From: Coenobita brevimanus
Taxonomy: Eukaryota > Arthropoda > Malacostraca > Decapoda > Coenobitidae
Direction of reading: 5' to 3'
DNA length: 64,000 nucleotides
Assembly: GCA_032717465.1 (NCBI GenBank)
Contig: CM064732.1
Coordinates: 24,242,567 to 24,306,566, forward strand
In this document: in pieces, positions 37,104 through 46,627 of the stretch
How the letters are laid out: the number at the start of each line of letters is the position of its first letter
Position numbering within the stretch: position 1 is the stretch's first letter
Translations under genes and position numbers: made by a program
Notes under the pieces: model-generated
Databases searched by the model: none
Told to the model about the DNA's origin: nothing
Seen by the model: only the letters and a program-made list of their open reading frames with translations

Positions 37104-40100
37104 AGAACATTATTTGTCATAACTTTAAAAAAAAAGTTCCACTTTGGTTAAGGAAATTTCTTGGTATTTAAGCTATGATCTGCGATCAGAGTGGAAGTAA
37201 GGGATACCAAACATAGTGAGACAAGAGCGGGTCAAACATTTGTTAAAATGGGTGGGTCCGAAACGTTCTCTTTCACTGGCTGACAAGAAATATTTTTAAA
37301 GTCATAGTCATAACACATTTAGGTATTTATATATTCGCTTATATGAAAATATCTGCTGTCCTTCATCCGTTTACAGTTTTCGTAAACCGTTTTATCACTT
37401 GGTGGTGATTACAGAATGTTCAACCACCTTAACTCCCCCCCCCCCCTCATCTTGCCCAGACAAAGTGAGAATCCTGCCAGTGATTATGCCTATACAAGAT
37501 GATTTCGTAGCCTTTTGACATCTCTTATGTCAAAGCGTATGGAAATTAATCTAGTTCTTTTGTTACAGATCAGGTTTTTCTCAGGCGATGCGAGAGGGTA
37601 AAAGTGAGAAGAATCACGGATCTGGCACATCATGGCTATTACTTTTCTAACTGCTAAAGACCAACTACAGGGTACCACATTGTGATCCTGGGGTGTATGG
37701 TACCTCAGTCGTTCCGAGGACTGTGAAAGTGGAACCTGGCTATCCAAGAACACAGTATGTTGCCCTGTAGCAGTTCTTTAGCGATGAGAATAATGGTTGC
37801 CATGATGCGCCAGATCCATCGATTCTTCTCACTTTTATCCGTCTACATCAATTCAGAAAAAACTCAAACTGAAGCCAAAGAAACTGGTTATTCACGAAAA
37901 AGTTTGACGTGAGATGTTAAATGGCCATAAAATCATCTTGTATGGGAAACATCATTCGATGGGGTGGCGGGGGGAGTTATCATATCGTCCGGAGAGGGAG
38001 TATGGGGAACTAAGGTGGTTGAACATCCTGTAGAAACTCCACAACTTTTATGCTTAAAATTATTGGCCCACTCTTCCAACCTAGATGCCTGACAAATTGA
38101 TTTAGCATACTTAAATAGCAGCTACCATTGTGAGGAAAATAACTGTAGCAGTTGTGGTAGGATGAAGATTTTGATACCAGTTTGACTAATGAAAGTTAAC
38201 AGTATTGTATCAGTTTCCGCGGCAGTGGTACTCCACACCCTGACTACTCCCATACTCCGAAAGATGAGAGAGAGGGAGGGAGGGAGGGACGGGAGGGGCA
38301 AACGTCTTTCTCTATTTTGCTTTTGCTGCTTCCTGACAAATTTGTTTCAGTTAATGAAAAATCTTTTTTTTACTGAGGAAGTTACTGGAGACTGTATCTA
38401 ACTCCTGTAGTTCGATGGCCTCTTCTAATGTCGGTAAATGCCTTTGGATGTAGCAAGAATAAACAATACGGCACCTGAGTGAAGTTATCAGAATGTCCCG
38501 TTTCACTCTGATTTATTGCTGCTCTGAATGTACTTGAATATATATATAAGACATATGTGTTTCAGAATACTAGTAATTGCATTAACAGTAGGAAATCGTA
38601 CGAATACTTTTAACTATCTTGTGTAAGCACTGAAAATGCTGATCTTGTGTAGGCACTCAAAATTCTATGCGTTGATAACCATTCGCAGTCTTAATAGGAC
38701 TAATATTAACTGAGAGTGTGAAAAGCGAATGATCACTGAGTACACCTGGCTCTTCGTCAATTTCATAGATCTACTTGTGAGTGTTGTAATGTGAGTCCTA
38801 AAGAAAAAGTAAATTACGATGTCAGGAGGGTCTGCACAAGTGAAACAAATCGTTTGGGGGTAGCAAGAACAAATTTAAAGAACATCATCGAAATAAATCA
38901 GTTAAAGTAATGCAGAGTCAGCCAGAAGAGAAAGTGATGAGATTTTTTTAAAGTAATAACCCCCCTCATGAAAACTGTTATGAAAGGCCCGAATTGGGTG
39001 GATATTATTGTATTTTCTCAGTTACAACAGTTTCCCTATATGGATATAACTCATTCATTTGAACAATTCATAGCACTGTGAAATAAAAATTTCATCATTT
39101 ATCGACGTCCTTGTGTCTCTCAGTGAAAGCCTAATAATAATTCACCTTTTTAGCGTATTATGCGTGTAACAAGCTTATAATTCAGAATGTAGACACTTTA
39201 ATGTTCTGGAGTGACGCAGCATTTGAAAAATAGTGTATACAACTCCAGTAAACTATATTCCCCCAGCTTTATAAACGACAGACTGGCTTTGTCTGAAAGG
39301 TATATGTGAAGTGAATCTATACAGAAAGAAAAAAAAAAAGGTTAGGGCTGTGAAATGGAACTCAAACTCCGGGTGCTTGAGTGATGTATTGATGATCGTG
39401 TGGGCCATCTTACTGGGCATGCTGTGGACAGTTCTCCGACTTTCTATTTTCTTTAACTTCTTTTTCTGGATCCAATCTCACTTCATTCTTAGACGGAAAA
39501 AAAATCAGGATGATTGATGATGCTAAATATTAAGTGGTTATTCTGGCAGTGATCAATATACTTTTTTTTTTTGACCCTGTGGCTAGTTTTACAAACAAAT
39601 GGGGAATGATAAAAATAAGAAATGCAAAAATGCAAGGAACTGTCTGATAATGGATCGAGGCACCCCGCATCGTAGTTCTTTGTATTATTTCGTGCTCCTT
39701 ATTATTCACCGCAACTGTATAACAGTGGTATTGTTTTTGTAGCAGCTTTAGGTGAGAGTGGCTCCTGAACTGATAGTAGTAACATTAACATCATTATCTG
39801 CAGAAGCAAAAGCAGTTTAAGAATTGTAGGAATAAAGCTGTTATAGAAATGATAGTGGTGATAGTGTTGTAAAAATTATAGCACGAGTAGAAGTAGTAGT
39901 AGTAGAAGTAACAGTGGTAACAGTTGTGGAAGTAATGGCAGTACTAGCAGTTGTAGAAATAATAGTAGGGGTAGAAATAGTAGAGCACAATAATAAATTG
40001 CGTAGCAGCAGAAGTAGAAGAAGTAACATTAGCAGCAAAGGAGCAACTGCGGAGTCATATGTAGTGCCAGAGATAGTAGCTGTTGAGGTAATAGAGAAAA

Positions 40101-41617
40101 TAGTAGTGATGGTAGTTGTAGCAGCAGAATTATCACGAAAGCACCAGTAAAGGAAGTATATGATTTGTATTAACAACAGTAGCGTTTTACTCTGTTGTAG
40201 TAGTAAATGAAGCAGCAGCAGCAATAAAGGTAATACTGACTTAAAGTTATGATAATATGGTCATGGTAGTAGTTGCGGTAGAAACAACAGTAACAGTAGA
40301 TTTAGTTGGGAGTGTAATAGTGATAACATCAGCATAATAACTATGATGACAGAATTGGCAGTAGAGCCAGTAGTTACAACAGCATTAGTAACAATAACTT
40401 TAGTTATAAAAGTAACAGTAGCTGCAGCTGCATTAAGCATTGTAGTAATAACAGCAGTTGCCGTAGTAGTGCTGTTCCCTACGTCAATCAACTTGACCAT
40501 AGAGCCACACCGTGTCAGCCACCATCTGAGACTAATTATAGGTCAGTGTAAAATTTGCGAATAAGGAAAACACAGTGAGACACAGAGCACCATTTTATCA
40601 GTAGGGAGAGAATTAGAGGCGGCTGCTAGGAAAAGCTGTGAATCTACAAACAAATCAGCTGCGATGGAACACCAGCAGTAGCGTTATGCATAGCAGTAAA
40701 AGCAGCAGTTCCAAAAGAAGAACAGCTGTACAGTAACAATGGTAGTAGCGGCTACAGCTTTTAGGGCTGCTGAATTATTCTAGTCGCAATGGACGTTGTA
40801 GGTTTTGCATTAACTGTAGCACAGCAGCATTACACTTGGCAATTGTTTAGCAATAATAGGAGCAGTTATTGAGGCTATAGGGATTGCAGTTATGAGTGTA
40901 TCGTTATGCACAGCAACAAAGTGGCACACCAAGAGCCGGCAGCAGTCTCAATAACGTCAAAAACTCAGCCAACCCAAGCAAACAGCTGCAGGTGGGACCA
41001 AAATAACGGGCCTACAATAATAGTAATAAAGATGGGAGCTGTTAGCAGGTAGTCTGTGTCGCCGTAAAGTTTGCAAATGTAAAGGTTGATATGGAAATCA
41101 GGTAGTACAGAAAGGCATTTTATGAACAACTGTATACTCGTACAAGAAAATGAGAGGAGTGGTTGTGGTGGTAGAATGGGAAGGAATATTAGACGTAAAT
41201 AGGGAAGAGAGAAACAAGTAATGGAGGGGGTGGGGGGGACGAAGAGAATTCGAGGGATGGAAGAGATATACTGTATGAAAAGGAAATACCAAGCAGGATC
41301 GAAGTAGTTAGGAACCGGAAGACTGAGGTCAGCTAGGAAACAGATACAAGGAGGGATAGAAGTAAACTGAGAAAGAGAACAGGAGGAGGAGGAAGGATCA
41401 GAGGAACGAAAATGGTAAGCAAGCGGAAGAAATAGGAATAGAAGGAGAAGTGGTAGATAACGGGACAGATGACGATATATACATAAATGCGCAGACAATT
41501 AGAGGAAGGACATTGAAAATCTTGTTCAGTGACCTAGATGCAGCGTGGAAGAACGTCAAGCACAAAACCAGGAAAAATGAGTGAAGGAAAACGAACATTG
41601 TCAAGAAAAAGCTGCAA

Positions 41618-41666
<49 letters not shown>

Positions 41667-44623
41667 AAGAAGCAAACTGGTTATATATTCGAGAAAGTAT
41701 AAAACAAGATGTCATGTCTCCATGGCTGTTCAAAATATTCATAAGGAAGGTGTTATAAACCAGTACAAGGTAGGGGAATGGATATTGTAGTGCCCTTTGT
41801 GGGAGAGGATAGGGATTGGTATTAGTCTGTATTGTTGTTTGCTGATGATACCGTTCAGTTTAATGATGAGGACTGGGATTTGCAACGCTAGGTGAATAAG
41901 TCTGCGTCTCTAGGAAACGAAATCTGAAGGTAAGCTAAGTATAGCAGGGAGTAATGTTTTACTGAGAGGAATGAAGTCACAGTGAGGTTGGATGGTCGGG
42001 TAATGAAGAACTTGAGTGACATTAAATATTTAGGCAGTGTGTTGAGCAAGGGCGGAAGTATGTAGGACGAAGTGTAAGAAATGATACAACAGGGCAGGAA
42101 GACTCTAAGTACACTGAGGGCAACGATAAGAAACAAGGAAGTGAACACTAGAGTAGTGAAGTCGTTGCACAACAGTACTGTGACCTCTGCTACGTATGGA
42201 AGTTTGGACCCTGTTGGAAAGACACAAGTCAAGAATGAGAGCAATGGATATTAGTTGTTTAAGGAGAAAATGTGGAGTTACGTGGAGAGACAGACAGATA
42301 AATGATTAAGTTAAGGAGTGCTGTGCAGTTGATATCGATGTGGTGACGGGTGTTAGAAGGGATTTGAGATGATGTATCAATGTAGAAAAAATAGAGAATG
42401 ACAGATCGAATAGGAGTGTATTTAACTGAAGCGGATAGGAAAAAAGAGTAAGGAAACTGAGGATAAGTTGGAGAGTTATGTAAATGATAAGGCCTGGAAG
42501 AAATTTGCCTGTGACCACTTCCTCTGGCTGTAGGTAGACAGAAGGATATAAAAAACAGGAAATAAACAGACAGGAGTACCATGACTAAACGCAAAGACAC
42601 TCATCTTCTAATCAATCTAAGATCAAGGAAAATGAAGTCTATCGTCGGTGATTAGAGACTGAATGAAGTAAAAATGAAGGTTAAAGTGACAGACGCACCA
42701 TAAATTATTAAAAAAAAAAAAAACGAAAATGACCTAAGTAGGTTAGACCGAAATCTGACCAGGTAAAACAGATGATGACTAGTTACAGAATTCGAATACA
42801 AAGCCATGTAAAACGTAGGAGATGGCGATTACACATGAATAATGAAAAAAATAATGTCTTTTTTTTATAAAGTATAAGCTGAAATTAAACAAAGGAAAAT
42901 CATTTATAAGAAGTTAAAATCAGGGTTTTATAAAATGGAGATTAAAAAACTCTGGTATTATAAAGTAATGAAAATGTAATAAAAAATAACCTGAGATAAA
43001 TCTAAGCGCAAACTCTTACACTAATTTTGAATAGAGTGATAGGACATGGAAAATTTGAGATAAGAAGACTGCGACAGCATGAGTAAAAACGAAAACGAAG
43101 GTCATCTATAATAAAAATGGCAAAATAAGACAATGATATGCGTTAGCAGATGTGATGAGCGAAGTAAAAGTTAAATATAAACAGACAGTGACCGGTGATG
43201 ATGATGATGATGATGATGAGAGCATGAATTATACTGAAAACTACAACCATCTAAGGTAAATGAGATTAAAATCTTAACCTTTTCATTACCTTGGTATACT
43301 ATTCTGTTTATTCTTGTTGCCTCTTGACGACTTACTTCAATTTAGGAAAAGTTTTCAAACCGGTAGTGTTAAGATATGTCCTTCAAAACGAGGTATCTTT
43401 CTTAAACTGAAAAAAAAAAAAAAAAAGTCACATGAAAAAGGGAAAAATGACGTAAAATTCAACCTAACATTTCCGAGAAGGTAAACTCGCTGTAAAATGA
43501 TTTCAGAAACAGGTGGAAATAAGAGCTACGAAAACTGGGATTGCGAGAATAAACCCGAAAACCAGTTTAAGAAATCATTCAAAAAAGGCGAAAACGTTCA
43601 GAGCTAAGAAAGCTAAAAAAGTGAAGCAATAGGTAGGGAGAAAGAAAGAAAGATCATCAGAGTAAGAGAATACGTAGATACAGTGGCTAAACAGAGACGG
43701 AATAACTTGAATAAAACAGCCTGAGGAAGCAATGCCAATGGAGCCATGCGGACGCAAAATGTGCCCCTAAAACTTACACTGCGTGCATAGGCAAAATATT
43801 CTTTGCAGGATATTGCAACAGAGGCTAGGGAGCTGGGCCAAGGAGGAGGAGGAGGAGGAGGAGGAGGAGAAACGATGAGAAATGAGGACGAGTAGAAGAG
43901 AAAAGGGAAAGTATGAGGGAAAGAAAAGGACAGAAAAGAGGAGAGGGAGGGATGGAAAGTGAAAAAGTAGGAGAGAATTAGGATTCGGGGAAATTTAGGA
44001 GTGGGGGAGAGAGATAAGGATGGGGGGAGTAGAGAAGAAAAAATAGAGGGAGAGGTGATAGGTACAGAAACAAGGTGGAAAGTGAGGAAGGAGGGAGGAG
44101 AGGAGGAGAATAAATAGAGGTGTGAAAAGGGGACGAGAGAAGAAGGGAGGAGAGAGGTACACTAGAAGTAATATAAATAAGAAACATGTACATAATGTTG
44201 ACGCGAGTTGCAAAGGATCCTTGTTTCAATTTCTAACATTCCTAAATTTTCCCCCAATACAGATTGAGAATAAGTAGGTAAAAGCTGAGGAGGAGGAGGA
44301 GGAGGAGGAGGAGGGGGAGGATGAGCAAAGGAGGAGGAGTAGGAGGAGGAGGAGGAGGAAGAGGAGGAGAGGAAAAGTGAAGGAGGAGGAAGGGAAGGAG
44401 GCGGAGGAGGAGGGACGAGAGGAGGAGGAAGAGGAGGAGGAGAAAAGGAGGAGGAGGAAGAAGAAGAGAAGAAGTAAAAGGACGAGATGAGGGGAGGAAG
44501 AAGGAGGGGGAAAGCATAAAGAGCGGGAGGGCAACACTGGGTGGTGGGAGAGGTTGGGGAATGTATGACTTAGCTGTGGATTTCCTCCGATTTTCGGAAT
44601 GATCACAGAATTTTGATCTTGTT

Positions 44624-44661
<38 letters not shown>

Positions 44662-46548
44662 GTTAGGGTTTACTCCTGCGGAAAACAGTTCAAATTTCTG
44701 CTTTGTATTCGTGTTTCTTTTAAATTCTTGCTCGTATGTTTCGTCTTTTAGTGGTAAACTTCAGCAATGCCTGTAAAATACTTTAGTTTTCACGTCATGG
44801 CATCACACACAGGGAAATAGTTTCATCATTAATCCCTTCTGTTTGAGAGACGTCGTATCAGAGTTGTTCTGACTTTAGTTAAGCGATTGTACTCTGTTTA
44901 GGACAGTGTCATGGTACCTCCCCACTCTGATGACTTATTTTTTTTTTTAAATTTAATACTACCAGAAGAATTCATTCAAATTTCGGAGGACTCCCATTAG
45001 TGTTGTGATAGTGCAAGCTATATCTAAGCTCGCATTCTCGAGAAACCACTTGTAAGGTGCGAAAATTGTCTGTAGACATTAGGAATACAGACAAATAAAT
45101 AAAACGTCTTTGGCTGAAAACGACAATATGCTTATTTTCCCTGAACAATTTCATGATCTGCTGCGTTTCTTTTCTCCTTACCTCTGACCCTTGTACTCTT
45201 TCTGAGCTGTTCCCCAGTGTCTGGACCGTATTAATATACTCTCGTGTGCCCAAGCTGTATATACTGTTCAGTAAGATTGCCTGTGAATGTGTTTACCTTA
45301 GTCGTACCTTATACAGTTACGAAACATTTCACAACTAAACTATGTTAAATACCAAACTGGAAATATGAAAACCTAAATAATTCTCGTCACTGAATACCTC
45401 ACATGAGATGTTTTCGTAAAAGAAAGGCAAAGATCGTTGATAAATGCAGTCTAGGTACAAGTATTTACAAACGGTCTTGACAAGTTGATGGGATACATGA
45501 GCCTCCGTGACAGTTGACCAGACCATTATCATGGATTCTGTTGTTTTCCTTATTTTTACTTTAATATTGTGAAGTGATTGGTAGCTGTATGAGTGAAGGC
45601 CAACGTAAGTTCAAGGAATGTTACACAGAACTTGAGCTACATGGTGTCATAACCTTACCCCCTGTCCCATGATCAACCAGTCCTCTTCATTCCAATTTCC
45701 TCTTCACCTCCCTGATCTAATTTAATCAAATCAGACCAACTTAACCTAACCTGATGTAATAAATCTTAGCCTATTTTTTCCCAACCAAACCTAACCACTC
45801 TTAAACTAACCCAATTAAATATAACCAATGCTAACTTAACCTAACCAAACCTGTCCTTTCACAACCTAACCCAGCTCAGCCCAGCTTAGCTTAACCTAAG
45901 CAAAGCTATCCACCACACAGGAGTCAGTGCACTGGTGTGGAGGGCAGCTGCACGGCGGGTGAGGGTGGAGGCACTACTGACGGCGGGAGTGGTGCTGAAG
46001 GAGGCGGATGTGTGGGAGGCGGCAGCAGCCATGACCCCCACCGCTTCAAGTACCACGCAGACCAGCTGGAGAGGTTTCTGAGGGAGTACCGATGTCTACA
46101 GGAGCAACTTGTCCATATGAAGCAGTCATACCAGGCGCAACAGCTTCAGCAGCTCAGAGGATCAGCTCCAAGGTTGGTTCGCAGATCAGACTTGGAAGGA
46201 AGAAGTAAGACTGTAAAATAATGTGGAGAGGAAGATATAGAGCTTTTATTGCGTAGAATAATATGGGGCTACATTATATTAAGTAAAGCGAAAGCAAGGT
46301 AGGCTGTCTCCATGTGTAACTCAATAGAAAATATGTGATTTTCAACTCTTAGATTGGACACTACTCAGTTATTTTATTCTAGCTATCCACACACTAGTTT
46401 GTCCGGGTGATGAACACTCCTGCTAGCCTGAGGATTAGGTAATGAAGTGATGAAGTGATATACCAAGGACAGCGTAGAGAATGGGCTTATTCATTGTTAG
46501 AATATTAAGGTGAACCATTTAACTGAACTTAGAGAATCATTTTTCAAA

Positions 46549-46627
<79 letters not shown>

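Noticed and set aside
40965..41498. 177-aa minus-strand Pro/Ser/Leu ORF
   Set aside because: Opposite a purine-rich tract, no splice sites or domain seen.
44226..44606. Ser/Leu/Pro-rich minus-strand ORFs
   Set aside because: Translation of a polypyrimidine strand of (TCC)n; compositional only.
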